This document shows positions 24,624-33,639 of a DNA stretch of 64,000 nt, one piece after another. This stretch comes from Saccharibacillus qingshengii (GTDB taxonomy: Bacteria > Bacillota > Bacilli > Paenibacillales > Paenibacillaceae). Within the stretch, counting starts at the first letter, position 1. Each line of letters opens with the position of its first letter. Location of the stretch: positions 1-64,000 of the forward strand of contig NZ_JAAZWC010000008.1 in the NCBI RefSeq assembly GCF_013185195.1. Direction: 5' to 3'. Both the position numbers and the translations under genes were made by a program. The notes under the pieces were generated by a model, which saw only the letters and a list, made by a program, of their open reading frames with translations, did not search any database and was not told the DNA's origin.

Positions 24624-27062
24624 ATGAACACCGCAAAAGAACAACTCGTCGTCATCGGCAACGGTATGGCCGGTATCAACACGCTGGAACAAATCCTGAA
24701 ACTGACCGACCGTTTCGAGATTACCGTATTCGGCAGCGAACCCCACCCCAACTATAACCGCATCATGCTGTCGTACGTGCTCGAAGGCAGCAAATCCCTC
24801 GAAGATATCGTGCTGAACGACTGGAGCTGGTACAAGGAGAACGGCATTACGCTGCATACCGGCACCACGGTGACTCATATTGATACGGCGGGCAAAACGG
24901 TTCTTACCGATACAGGCCTGACGCAGTCTTACGACAAGCTGCTGATCGCCACAGGTTCGAACTCGCTGATGCTTCCGATTCCCGGCAGCGAACGCGAAGG
25001 CGTCGTCGGATTCCGCGATATCGCGGACTGCGACCAGATGCTCGACGCGGCGAAGCAGTACAAGAAAGCAGCCGTGATCGGCGGCGGACTGCTCGGTCTC
25101 GAAGCGGCCAAAGGCCTCGTCGGTCTCGGCATGGACGTCACCGTCGTTCACCTGATGGACGATCTGATGGAACGCCAGCTGGACAGCCAGGCTTCCGCCA
25201 TGCTCAAGACCGAGCTGGAACGCCAGGGCATCAAATTCGCGATGGGCAAATCGACAGCGGAAATGCAGGGCGATCACCGCGTACGCAAACTGGTATTTAC
25301 GGACGGCGAAGAACTCGAAGCCGAATTCGTGGTCATGGCCGTCGGCATTCGTCCGAACAAACAGATCGGCGAAGTCAGCGGCATCGAGACCAACCGGGGC
25401 ATCCTGGTCGACGACTTCATGCGTACTTCGGCTCCCGACGTCTACTCGGTCGGCGAATGCGCGGAGCACCGCGGCATGTGCTACGGACTCGTCGCTCCGC
25501 TCTTCGAGCAGGGCAGCGTGCTTGCGAAACATATCTGCGGCATCGAAACGGAAGGGTACAACGGTTCGATCACCTGGACCAAACTCAAAATCTCCGGCGT
25601 GGACGTTTTCTCGGCCGGCGAATTTATCGAAGGTCCCCAGCATACGGTCATCGCGGCCAAAGACGAATGGAAACGCACCTACAAAAAGATCCTGCTCGAT
25701 CAAGGCAAAATCGTCGGTGCCGTCCTGTTCGGCGATGTCACGGAATCGGCTTCGCTGCAAAAACACGTTCGTGAAGCCGCGGAGATGACCGACGAAATCT
25801 ACGGCGATCTGATGGGTACGGGCGGCCACTGCGGCGGCAAGTCCAAGACGGCGGCTGTCGAGAAGATGGCCGACGACGAAATCGTCTGCGGCTGCAAAGG
25901 CGTCACCAAAAAAGTTATTGTCGACGTCATTATGGAAAAAGGCCTGACGACGGTCGACGAAATCAAAGCGTGCACCGGAGCGACCGGCTCGTGCGGCGGC
26001 TGCAAACCGGTTGTCGAACAAATCCTCAGCTTCGTGCTCGGAGACGGCTTCCAGAAAACGGTCAAGACCGGTATCTGCGGATGTACGCCGATGAGTCGTC
26101 AGGAGATCGTGGCCAGCATCAAGGAAAAAGGCCTGCGCACGACCAAAGAAGTCATGCACGTTCTCGATTGGCACAACCCGGAAGGCTGCTCGAAGTGCCG
26201 TCCTGCCGTCAACTACTACCTGGGCGTCATCTATCCGGGCGAACACAAAGACGAGAAAGAATCGCGTTTCGTCAACGAACGCATGAACGCCAATATCCAA
26301 AAAGACGGAACCTACACGGTTGTTCCGAGAATGTACGGCGGGGTCACGACTCCGGAAGACCTCAAGAAAATCGCCGACGTTTCGGTCAAATACAATGTCA
26401 AAGCGGTTAAAGTCACCGGCGGACAGCGTCTCGACTTGATCGGCGTCCAAAAAGAAGACCTGCCGAAAGTCTGGGAAGAACTTGATATGCCTTCCGGTTA
26501 TGCGTACGCCAAATCGCTGCGGACCGTCAAAACATGCGTCGGTTCGCAGTACTGCCGCTTCGGCACGCAGGATTCCATGGCGGTCGGCGCGATGCTCGAA
26601 CGCAAATTCGAACGGCTCGACTTCCCGGCCAAATTCAAAATCGCCGTCAACGGCTGCCCTCGGAACTGTGCGGAATCGTGCACCAAGGATATCGGCATCG
26701 TCGGCAATGACGGCGGTTGGGAAATCTTCGTCGGCGGCAACGGCGGGATCAAAGCCCGTCTGGCCGACTCGCTCTGCAAAGTGAAAACGGACGAGGAATT
26801 GACCGATACGGTCGCCGCCGTGATGCAGTACTACCGGGAGACCGGCAACTACCTGGAACGGACATCGGAATGGGTAGAACGGATCGGGCTGGAAGATATC
26901 TACGCCAAAACGGTTGCCGACGCCGAAAATCGCCGCAAATTGGTCGACAGCATCGAACATGCCCTGACTTTCGTCGAAGATCCGTGGAAACAAGTATTGA
27001 ACGACAAAAAACTGCGCAGCGAATTGTTCGAAACGGCCAAACCGGTCGTTCCGCAAGCCTAA
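24624..27062 (+). CDS. nirB: NADH-dependent nitrite reductase, large subunit
   Basis: 812 residues, cytoplasmic. It reduces nitrite to ammonium with NAD(P)H. Domains in order: FAD/NAD(P) oxidoreductase (1-330; VVIGNGMAGINT at the start, GGGLLGLEAAKGL at about 154), two BFD-like [2Fe-2S] domains (first C-x-C near residue 422, second near 484), then the sulfite/nitrite reductase domain with siroheme-[4Fe-4S] ligands C-x5-C (TCVGSQYC, about 637) and C-x3-C (GCPRNC, about 678). The length fits the family. AAGGAGG is nine bases before the ATG. FNR boxes upstream and nirD/nirC downstream point to anaerobic respiration or detoxification of nitrite. Confidence 0.95.
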   Translation: MNTAKEQLVVIGNGMAGINTLEQILKLTDRFEITVFGSEPHPNYNRIMLSYVLEGSKSLEDIVLNDWSWYKENGITLHTGTTVTHIDTAGKTVLTDTGLTQSYDKLLIATGSNSLMLPIPGSEREGVVGFRDIADCDQMLDAAKQYKKAAVIGGGLLGLEAAKGLVGLGMDVTVVHLMDDLMERQLDSQASAMLKTELERQGIKFAMGKSTAEMQGDHRVRKLVFTDGEELEAEFVVMAVGIRPNKQIGEVSGIETNRGILVDDFMRTSAPDVYSVGECAEHRGMCYGLVAPLFEQGSVLAKHICGIETEGYNGSITWTKLKISGVDVFSAGEFIEGPQHTVIAAKDEWKRTYKKILLDQGKIVGAVLFGDVTESASLQKHVREAAEMTDEIYGDLMGTGGHCGGKSKTAAVEKMADDEIVCGCKGVTKKVIVDVIMEKGLTTVDEIKACTGATGSCGGCKPVVEQILSFVLGDGFQKTVKTGICGCTPMSRQEIVASIKEKGLRTTKEVMHVLDWHNPEGCSKCRPAVNYYLGVIYPGEHKDEKESRFVNERMNANIQKDGTYTVVPRMYGGVTTPEDLKKIADVSVKYNVKAVKVTGGQRLDLIGVQKEDLPKVWEELDMPSGYAYAKSLRTVKTCVGSQYCRFGTQDSMAVGAMLERKFERLDFPAKFKIAVNGCPRNCAESCTKDIGIVGNDGGWEIFVGGNGGIKARLADSLCKVKTDEELTDTVAAVMQYYRETGNYLERTSEWVERIGLEDIYAKTVADAENRRKLVDSIEHALTFVEDPWKQVLNDKKLRSELFETAKPVVPQA

Positions 27063-27086
27063 ACAGATTTCGAGAGGAGCTTGACC

Positions 27087-27413
27087 ATGACTCAATCCTT
27101 CAATGCCGCACCTATCGCGCTTGACTCGATCGACGGCTTTCCGAGCCGGATCGGACGCGTCTTCCTGCTCGACGAGACCGAGATTGCCGTATTCCGCACT
27201 TCGGATGACGAATTCTATGCGGTCGAGAACCGCAATCCGCATCCGAAAGGCGGCCCGCTGGCGGAATCGATCGTATCCGGCCATTACATCTACGACCCTC
27301 TGTACGATTGGAAAATCGATCTGAAAACAGGTCTCGTGCAGGAACCGGATTCCGGTCAAGTAAACACGTTCCGCGTCGAGGTACAGAGCGGCCAAGTCGT
27401 CGTATTCAAATAG
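27087..27413 (+). CDS. nirD: Nitrite reductase small subunit
   Basis: A 108-residue Rieske-fold partner of NirB. The cluster-binding cysteines of true Rieske proteins are absent: the two boxes read NPHPKGG and YDPLYDW. This is usual for NirD, so the protein is structural rather than redox-active. The ATG at 27087 has GGAG seven bases upstream; a TTG six bases earlier is less likely. It starts 24 bp after nirB. Confidence 0.92.
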   Translation: MTQSFNAAPIALDSIDGFPSRIGRVFLLDETEIAVFRTSDDEFYAVENRNPHPKGGPLAESIVSGHYIYDPLYDWKIDLKTGLVQEPDSGQVNTFRVEVQSGQVVVFK

Positions 27414-27516
27414 TCATCGCCTATTCATCCGGAACGGCCGAGCATAGATTCGGCGGCCGTTCCGTTTCAAAGTTTGATCCATGTTGTCCATTCCCATGCC
27501 CAGGAGGCTGACCCCT

Positions 27517-28344
27517 ATGTTTACCGAAAGCGTAAAGTCCGTTGTCGAAGCCGCAGTCAAAAAAAGAGATTTCATGAATGAGCATCCGCTGCGTTATTGG
27601 ATCAGCGCCATGCTGGCCGGTGCGTTCGTCGGTCTCGGCATTATCCTGATCTTCTCGCTTGGCGCTCCGCTGGCCGCGATCAAGTCGCCGTTTCAGCCGC
27701 TGGTGATGGGCGCTTCGTTCGGGATTGCCCTCACCCTCGTGATCTTTGCCGGTTCGGAACTGTTTACCGGCAACAATATGTTCTTCACCGCTTCGACTCT
27801 GGCCCGGCGCACTTCGATGAAAGATCTCGGCAAAAACTGGACACTCGTCTTTTTCGGCAATCTGGCGGGGGCCGTCGTGCTCAGCCTGCTCGTGCTTGGA
27901 ACCGGACTGTTCAAAGGCATCGCACCGGAGCATTTGATCTTCGCTGCGGCCGCCAAAAAAATGAGCCTGCCGGTTATGGAACTGTTTTTCCGCGGGATTC
28001 TCTGTAACTGGCTCGTCTGCCTGGCGATCTGGATGGCCAGCCGGACTACGAACGATGCAGCCAAGATCATGCTGATCTGGTGGTGCTTGTTCGCCTTCAT
28101 CGCAAGCGGCTATGAGCACAGCGTGGCCAATATGACGCTGCTCAGCACGGCGCTTCTGCTGCCGGGCCACCCGGCAACGATTACGCTCGCCGGTTGGCTG
28201 CACAACATGATTCCGGTCACTCTGGGCAATATCGTCGGCGGAGCGTTTTTCGTGGGTGCCGCTTACTGGACCATCTCTCCGGTCCGCAAGTCTTCCCAGG
28301 AATCGCAAAACACGCTTCCAAATGAGACACGTTCCGCTTCCTAA
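27517..28344 (+). CDS. nirC: Formate/nitrite transporter family channel (NirC-like)
   Basis: 275 residues of the FocA/NirC family, a pentameric channel with six helices per subunit, here most likely for nitrite. Family features include the GASFGIALTLVIFAGSELFTGN region and WLHNMIPVTLGNIVGG near the C-terminus. AGGAGG is nine bases before the ATG at 27517. It is the last gene of nirB-nirD-nirC and is followed by a terminator. Confidence 0.92.
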   Translation: MFTESVKSVVEAAVKKRDFMNEHPLRYWISAMLAGAFVGLGIILIFSLGAPLAAIKSPFQPLVMGASFGIALTLVIFAGSELFTGNNMFFTASTLARRTSMKDLGKNWTLVFFGNLAGAVVLSLLVLGTGLFKGIAPEHLIFAAAAKKMSLPVMELFFRGILCNWLVCLAIWMASRTTNDAAKIMLIWWCLFAFIASGYEHSVANMTLLSTALLLPGHPATITLAGWLHNMIPVTLGNIVGGAFFVGAAYWTISPVRKSSQESQNTLPNETRSAS

Positions 28345-28363
28345 ACCGAATTTCATCCACGCC

Positions 28364-28404
28364 AAAGACCTCCGTGCAGAATGCGCATTGGAGGTCTTTT
28401 TTTG
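28364..28404 (+). terminator. Terminator of the nir operon
   Basis: AAAGACCTCC (28364-28373) pairs with GGAGGTCTTT (28390-28399) and is followed by more T. Confidence 0.9.
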
Positions 28405-28606
28405 ACTGAAACGTTTTCGATTTGTAACCATACTAGTTCTTTGTCACTAATTTTCGGTATTTTCCAGCTTTTACATGGTTTTTTCCGTCTGCTATCTCTA
28501 TATTCGAGTGATACGAAGGGCTTAGGAACATAAGCCTGATTTTTCTTTGCAGCCGACAGATTCCTTTTTTCCGTTTGCCCATACAGAAAGGAAAGTGAAC
28601 CCAAGC

Positions 28607-29452
28607 ATGACTATAGTCGATTCCATGATGCAGGTTGTCCCTTACCTGAGTCAAATGATGCGCGAGAACACAGCTATCACGATCTACGATCATTCCCACA
28701 TCCTCTATTATGTCCAATCCGGCAATTTCGATCTCGGTCTCAAGACCGGAGACAAACTGTATCCCGGTTTTGAAGATTTCGGTGCGCTCAAAGGCCGCAA
28801 AGAACCTTCCCTCGCCGAATATCCGGCCGACATGTTCGGTTATGGTTATCCGCTTCATGCGGTGATTATCCCCCTGCTTGAACAAAACGAAGTCGCCGCC
28901 GTCCTGACCGTAACGTACGATCAGACCAACCAGGAGAAGCTCAAGAGCATTGCGGCCGACAACCATTCGATCGCAAGCCATCTGGTCGATATGGTGCAGC
29001 ACGTGGCCGCCCACGCCCAGGAACTTCAAGCCACAAGCGAACAAATCCTGACCAACACCCAGACTGCCGTGCAAAAATCGGTCAAGATCAACAGTGTCGC
29101 GACACTCATCAAGGAAATCTCCGATCAGACGAATATGCTCGGCCTGAATGCCGCGATCGAAGCGGCACGCGTCGGCGAGCTGGGTGCGGGCTTTGGCGTC
29201 GTCGCTACCGAAGTACGAAAGCTCGCCGTCCATTCCAAAAGCGCCACCGCCGATATCGAAATCGCACTCAAAGACGTTCAGGATTCGATCCGCGTCATGG
29301 AAAACGAGATCTCCCAGATTGTCGCCTCTTCTCAGGAACAAGCCAATCTCGTAACGACCTTTACCGATGTGATCGAACGTCTGCAGCAGACCGGCGAATC
29401 CATGCAGGATTTGGCAGGCAATCTGACCCGTTATCACGACTCGGTTCGTTAA
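28607..29452 (+). CDS. Soluble methyl-accepting chemotaxis-type signalling protein
   Basis: 281 residues without membrane helices. The N-terminal 120 residues form a sensory domain of no family I recognise ([16 protein letters not shown], later [13 protein letters not shown]). The C-terminal part is a short MCP signalling hairpin with the tip [23 protein letters not shown], which contacts CheA/CheW. It is shorter than normal receptors, so adaptation sites are few. It lies 262 bp after nirC behind its own leader. AAAGGAAAGTG precedes the ATG. A cytoplasmic stimulus, perhaps linked to nitrite or energy state, is a guess from position only. Confidence 0.82.
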   Translation: MTIVDSMMQVVPYLSQMMRENTAITIYDHSHILYYVQSGNFDLGLKTGDKLYPGFEDFGALKGRKEPSLAEYPADMFGYGYPLHAVIIPLLEQNEVAAVLTVTYDQTNQEKLKSIAADNHSIASHLVDMVQHVAAHAQELQATSEQILTNTQTAVQKSVKINSVATLIKEISDQTNMLGLNAAIEAARVGELGAGFGVVATEVRKLAVHSKSATADIEIALKDVQDSIRVMENEISQIVASSQEQANLVTTFTDVIERLQQTGESMQDLAGNLTRYHDSVR

Positions 29453-29730
29453 GAACCCGCCGAAGCTGCCCACCGGTCCAACCCGGGAAACGGGCAGCTT
29501 TTGCTTTTTAGGTAGGCGATCACGGGAACGAGGCAGCCGCAGAGCATGCAGGTGGTGCCGCCCTGGAATTTGGGGCAGCCGCCGCAGGCTTGCAGCCTCG
29601 CTTCATATTCGGCTTGATTCACTCTGAGTTCCGGTGCAAACGCCGGCGAAGCCAGCAGCCTTTCCATTTGACGGTCGTTCACCGCAAATTCGTCGCCGCA
29701 GCTTCGGCACATTCGGTTCTTTTCTCGCAT
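29449..29730 (-). CDS. Cysteine-rich DUF6171-like protein
   Basis: 93 residues with three CxxC-type pairs: CRSCG at 8-12, CGGC at about 49-52 and CMLCGC at about 61-66, plus a late CPFPG. This spacing suggests zinc binding. It resembles the small DUF6171 family; the function is unknown. GGAG is eight bases before the ATG. Its last four bases overlap the end of the convergent chemoreceptor gene. Confidence 0.7.
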   Translation of the reverse strand: MREKNRMCRSCGDEFAVNDRQMERLLASPAFAPELRVNQAEYEARLQACGGCPKFQGGTTCMLCGCLVPVIAYLKSKSCPFPGLDRWAASAGS

Positions 29731-29955
29731 CCGCCGTTCTCCTCTCCGCTTTTACCCTTTTATCCGTTATTATAAGGACATTTTCGCCCGGACGGTCAAT
29801 CCTTCTTTTTTTCTTTTTGCCGATGCCAAATCGCCTGCTTTCCGACCTTGCTTTTACAGGGTGCCAGCCTCTAAACTATAAGTATATATTTGCTGTTGGC
29901 GAAGCTTCGCCGGCGCATTGAAAAGTCTGATTCCGAAGGAGAGAACCGCGATTTC

Positions 29956-31041
29956 ATGAAGGCCCTCAGAGATTTTTTCTACATTCCGGGAATTCGCAGA
30001 GCACTGGCGCTGATTCTGGCTGTCGTGCTGCTTATTATGCTCCGGAGCATGCTCAGCATGCTGCTGATCACTTTTATCCTCACTTACCTGATGAACCGCC
30101 TGCACCGTTTTGTTCGCAAAGGTACGGACCGGATCAAGATTAACAACAAACTGGTGCTGCTCCTGACTTATGCGCTGCTTGTATTCGCACTCGGATTCGG
30201 GATTTACCGCTATCTTCCCGTATTTATCTACGAAATCCAGCAGCTTATCAATCAGGTCATCTCGTTCTACAACAATCTGTCCAACCTGGCGCTGCCGGAT
30301 AACGCATTCACCCGTTATATCATGAATTCCCTCAAGAAATTCGATATCGCGAGTTATGTCGAAGGCGGTTTCGATTTCCTGCTGCACACGCTGAGCGATA
30401 TCGGCAAATGGAGCCTGAATCTGTTTATCGCTTTTATCCTGAGTTTGTTCTTCAATCTGGAAAAAGACAAAGTCACCTCGCTGATGTCCAAATTTCGCTA
30501 CAGCAAAGCCGCTTACTTCTTCACGGAACTTGAATACTTCGGACGCAAATTCGTGACTTCGTTCGGCAAGGTGATCGAGGTGCAGTTCATGATCTCGCTG
30601 ACCAATTCGCTGCTGTCGCTTGTGTTCCTGTGGATTCTCGGTTTCCCGAATCTGTTCGCATTGTGGCTGATGATTTTTGTACTGGGCCTTGTTCCGGTTA
30701 TGGGCGTTGTCATCTCGCTGATTCCGCTGTGCGCGATTGCCTTCAACATCGGCGGCTTCAAGATGATCATCTATATCCTGATTATGATCGTCGTCCTGCA
30801 TGCAATCGAAGCGTATATTCTCAACCCGAAATTCATGTCGAACAAGACGCATCTGCCGATCTTCTTCACGTTCTTGATCCTGCTGCTGGGCGAGCATTTC
30901 CTCGGCGCATGGGGCCTGATCGTCGGTGTGCCGATCTTCATCTTCCTGCTCGATATTCTGGAAGTTCCGCTTGAACCGGGCGGCAAAGCGTCCGCGGCCA
31001 AGAAGAACGAACCGCCGGCCATGCCGCCTACGATTCAATAG
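29956..31041 (+). CDS. AI-2E family transporter (YdbI/TqsA-like permease)
   Basis: 361 residues with about seven to eight hydrophobic helices. The AI-2E family motif is visible as the long central loop followed by LVPVMGVVISLIPL and the C-terminal GAWGLIVGVPIFIFLLDIL. Relatives export autoinducer-2 or act in Na+/H+ exchange, so the substrate is open. The ATG at 29956 is the first with a nearby AGGAG site, although the spacing is long (about 12 bases). The C-terminus is basic and cytosolic. Confidence 0.85.
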   Translation: MKALRDFFYIPGIRRALALILAVVLLIMLRSMLSMLLITFILTYLMNRLHRFVRKGTDRIKINNKLVLLLTYALLVFALGFGIYRYLPVFIYEIQQLINQVISFYNNLSNLALPDNAFTRYIMNSLKKFDIASYVEGGFDFLLHTLSDIGKWSLNLFIAFILSLFFNLEKDKVTSLMSKFRYSKAAYFFTELEYFGRKFVTSFGKVIEVQFMISLTNSLLSLVFLWILGFPNLFALWLMIFVLGLVPVMGVVISLIPLCAIAFNIGGFKMIIYILIMIVVLHAIEAYILNPKFMSNKTHLPIFFTFLILLLGEHFLGAWGLIVGVPIFIFLLDILEVPLEPGGKASAAKKNEPPAMPPTIQ

Positions 31042-31088
31042 TAATCGACAGAGGCGCTGCGGCTTCATAAGGCGCAGTCTTTTCAAGA

Positions 31089-31124
31089 AAAAACCGAACC
31101 GCATTTTCGCGGTTCGGTTTTTTG
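31089..31124. terminator. Bidirectional terminator
   Basis: AACCGAACCGC and GCGGTTCGGTT arms are flanked by A- and T-runs between the convergent AI-2E and serine hydrolase genes. Confidence 0.9.
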
Positions 31125-31192
31125 GTCTGTCTGCGGCTTCGCTGAAGTTTGGATAAAAGAGTACGCTCAAACTGCGTACACTTCGTCTTCGG

Positions 31193-32356
31193 CTACAGCG
31201 CTCCGTAAGCCGCCGCGCGCACGCGCAGATGATAATGCTCTTCCATGTTCGGCAGCATCTGGTGCATATAGACGATCGCCGTATTCGTCTCCGGCGAGAT
31301 CGAAGTCCAGGTGCCGGCCATGCCGGTCCAGCCAAATTCGCCGAGCGGACTGCTGCTGCCGCCCGCCGCCCGGTCGATCAGCGTCCGGACACCCAGCCCG
31401 TAGCCGTAACCGGCCGAATAGGAACCTCCGAAGTCCTGCATCTGCGCGGCGTCCAGGTGGTTGGTTCGCATCAGGTCGATCGTATGGCGGCCCAGGATAC
31501 GCACTCCGTTCAGCGTTCCTCCCTGCGCCATCATCGTGGCGAATTTCAGGTAATCACGAGCAGTCGCATACAACCCTTGTCCCCCGTATTCCAGCAGCGA
31601 ATCGGGATGATGCAGCGCGTCCATCTCCTCGGATGCGGGCGTCAGCGTACCGTCTTCCGCCCGTTCATACATCACGGCCATACGTTCTTCGATATCGCCC
31701 CGGTAGCGGTAACCCGTATCGGTCATGCCAAGCGGTCCGAAGATTTCGTTCTGCAGAAATTCGCCGATGCTTTGGCCCGATATTACTTCGATCAGGCCCG
31801 CGACCAGATCGTGTCCGTATCCGTACAGCCAATGCGTGCCGGGTTCGAACATAAGCGGAGCCTGCGCCGTCGCCCGGATCTCGTCCCGCAGCGTGTAGCG
31901 CCCTCCGGTCCGTTCGCGCAGTTCGTTCCGCAGCCGGTTGATCTCGCGCACGGACAGCGATTCGCCGTACGGATACGGATGTCCGGTCATCATCGTGAAT
32001 GCGTGCCGGATCAGGATCGGATTCTGAACCGGCTCGGTATGCACCTGCCCGTTCGGACCCGTCACCGTTTTCTGTACGTCTTTGAACTCCGGCAGATACC
32101 GGTGCAGCGGTTCGTTCAGCAGGAACTTGCCCCGCTCGAACAGAATCAGGGCCGCGGCGCAGACGATGACTTTCGTCATCGAATACAGACGGAATACCGT
32201 ATCCGGCCCCGTGTCGATCCCTTTTGCTCGATTGGCTTGTCCGAAATAATGTTCGTAGACCACTTCGCCGTTCTTGGCGATCATGCAGGCGCCGCCGGCA
32301 GGACCGGTCTCGGAAAAAGATTGAAGCAGCGCGGACAGGTGATCGAATTGTGCCAT
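31193..32356 (-). CDS. Serine hydrolase of the beta-lactamase (class C/esterase) family
   Basis: 387 residues. The catalytic S-x-x-K is SMTK near residue 59 and the Y-x-N-like motif is YGYGHD near 178; WTG near the end stands in for the KTG strand. There is no signal peptide, so it is probably a cytoplasmic esterase or amidase-type hydrolase rather than a drug-resistance beta-lactamase. AAGGAG lies nine to ten bases before the ATG. Single gene behind tRNA-Ala. Confidence 0.85.
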   Translation of the reverse strand: MAQFDHLSALLQSFSETGPAGGACMIAKNGEVVYEHYFGQANRAKGIDTGPDTVFRLYSMTKVIVCAAALILFERGKFLLNEPLHRYLPEFKDVQKTVTGPNGQVHTEPVQNPILIRHAFTMMTGHPYPYGESLSVREINRLRNELRERTGGRYTLRDEIRATAQAPLMFEPGTHWLYGYGHDLVAGLIEVISGQSIGEFLQNEIFGPLGMTDTGYRYRGDIEERMAVMYERAEDGTLTPASEEMDALHHPDSLLEYGGQGLYATARDYLKFATMMAQGGTLNGVRILGRHTIDLMRTNHLDAAQMQDFGGSYSAGYGYGLGVRTLIDRAAGGSSSPLGEFGWTGMAGTWTSISPETNTAIVYMHQMLPNMEEHYHLRVRAAAYGAL

Positions 32357-32475
32357 ACGTGTAACTCTCCTTTATAAGTGGAATGGTTCATCTACGGCTG
32401 ACAGGCAGCCTGAAAGCGTTACCCTTTCTGTCTATTTTGACAGACCGAAACCGGTTTATCCAGCTATCCACGCAA

Positions 32476-32520
32476 ATAAAAAACGACCATCGAAAGGTGG
32501 ATACCCTTCGACGGCCGTTT
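32476..32520 (-). terminator. Terminator downstream of tRNA-Ala
   Basis: The arms around AAACGACCATCGAA and TTCGACGGCCGTTT form a hairpin with mismatches, followed on the minus strand by a T-rich run. Confidence 0.82.
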
Positions 32521-32538
32521 ATTCCTGTCCTGCTTATA

Positions 32539-32611
32539 TGGAGCCTAGGGGGCTCGAACCCCTGACCTCGTCGCTGCCAGCGACGCGCTCTCCCAGCTGA
32601 GCTAAGGCCCC
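32539..32611 (-). tRNA. tRNA-Ala (anticodon GGC)
   Basis: 73 nt. The acceptor stem GGGGCCT/AGGCTCC carries the G3-U70 pair that identifies tRNA-Ala. The anticodon loop CTGGCAG gives GGC, and the T-arm reads GGTTCGAGCCC. The CCA end is not encoded. Confidence 0.96.
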
Positions 32612-32750
32612 GTATCTGGTTTTTCTCACAAGAAATAATATATCATAGAGCGTTTACCGAGTCAACCCTTCTTTTCACCCTCCAATAAGCCGCCGTTTGC
32701 ACAAACCCGCAAAGGCGGCATTAAAGGAAATCTTTTATTCGTATCGCTTT

Positions 32751-33404
32751 TCAGTCTGCTTGGACGAATAAGGTTTGAGTCAAGCCGGATATCGATTTTT
32801 CGTACAAAAGCTGCGCGGCCGCCGCACCGGGAAGATGTCCGCCCAGATACAAATCGATCACTCCGTGCAGCGAAGCCCAGATCAGCCCCACGACAAGATT
32901 GGGATCTTCTTTGGCCATGAGACCCTGCTCCATCGCTTCGGCCACCACAATGTTCACCTGCTCCAGCGCCGTCACCATGGTCTGCAGACTTTCTTCTTCC
33001 GGCTTGAATTCGCTGAACGCCCCGCCGAACATGACTCTATAATAGCTGGTATATTTCTGCGAGAATTCCCAATAAGCTTGTCCCAGATCATACAGATAAA
33101 GCTTGAGATCCTGCTGCTTCGGAACCGCTTGAAACTCAGCCGCAAGCAGCGTACACCCTTCCAGGAACAGCTCTTTGACCAGCCCTTCCTTGCTCCCGAA
33201 CAAATTGTAGATCACCTTGGTCGGACATTCCATTTTCTCGGCGACTTTGCGAATCGTAACGGCTTCCGCGCCGGATTCCTGCAAAATGGACGCCGCCGCT
33301 TCGATCATGCTGAGCTTCAATGTTTCGGTATGCTGAAGTTTGGCTTTTTGATAAGTTGTCAGCGCACGTTCCTTTTTGGAAAGCGCCGTCGACGGATCCT
33401 GCAT
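32751..33404 (-). CDS. TetR family regulator with WHG-type C-terminal domain
   Basis: 217 residues. The helix-turn-helix starts about 30 residues in (MIEAAASILQESGAEAVTIR, then CPTKVIYNLFGSKEGL). The C-terminal part resembles the WHG domain of TetR proteins. It is divergent from a short-chain dehydrogenase gene with a palindrome between them, so it probably represses that gene. AAGGGTGTGA precedes the ATG. Confidence 0.85.
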   Translation of the reverse strand: MQDPSTALSKKERALTTYQKAKLQHTETLKLSMIEAAASILQESGAEAVTIRKVAEKMECPTKVIYNLFGSKEGLVKELFLEGCTLLAAEFQAVPKQQDLKLYLYDLGQAYWEFSQKYTSYYRVMFGGAFSEFKPEEESLQTMVTALEQVNIVVAEAMEQGLMAKEDPNLVVGLIWASLHGVIDLYLGGHLPGAAAAQLLYEKSISGLTQTLFVQAD

Positions 33405-33559
33405 AAGATTTCACACCCTTAGCCTGTGAATTTTCCGAGGCCGATTTTTGTCTGCTCTTTATTTTAGCGGCTGTTTCTGCAAAATGCCAACGAATAAAAA
33501 GATCGAACCCCGGCCAAGTGTGCGCCATTCGGGCAGTTCCAATCTCCCAAATATTTAAA

Positions 33560-33621
33560 TTGACTTTAAAAACAAGGACGAATACAATGATTCATATAGA
33601 AACACTGTTTCAAAAATGAAT
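33560..33621 (+). promoter_or_regulatory. SDR promoter with palindromic operator
   Basis: TTGACT (33560-33565) and TACAAT (33583-33588) are 17 bp apart. Just downstream, GAAACA-C-TGTTTC (33599-33611) is a perfect palindrome, framed by ATTCAT (33590-33595) and ATGAAT (33616-33621). It covers the expected transcription start, so it is a good candidate site for the neighbouring TetR repressor. Confidence 0.7.
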
Positions 33622-33639
33622 ACGGGGAGCGATCATTTC

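Noticed and set aside
24546-27395. A 949-codon open frame antisense to nirB, and similar long antisense frames (838-2811, 15944-18097, 45929-47842)
   Set aside because: They mirror well-identified genes on the other strand, have no ribosome binding sites or known motifs, and have the biased composition expected of antisense frames in GC-rich DNA.
27087-27413. Defective Rieske protein because the cysteines are missing
   Set aside because: NirD subunits normally lack the Rieske ligands, so this is the expected form.
29922-29936. A 15-bp match between the AI-2E gene upstream region and element D (AAAGTCTGATTCCGA)
   Set aside because: One or a few exact 15-mers are expected by chance in 64 kb, and neither neighbouring sequence nor folding agrees.
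31193-32356. Beta-lactamase resistance gene
   Set aside because: It has the SMTK motif but no signal peptide and no KTG motif; an esterase-type serine hydrolase is more likely.
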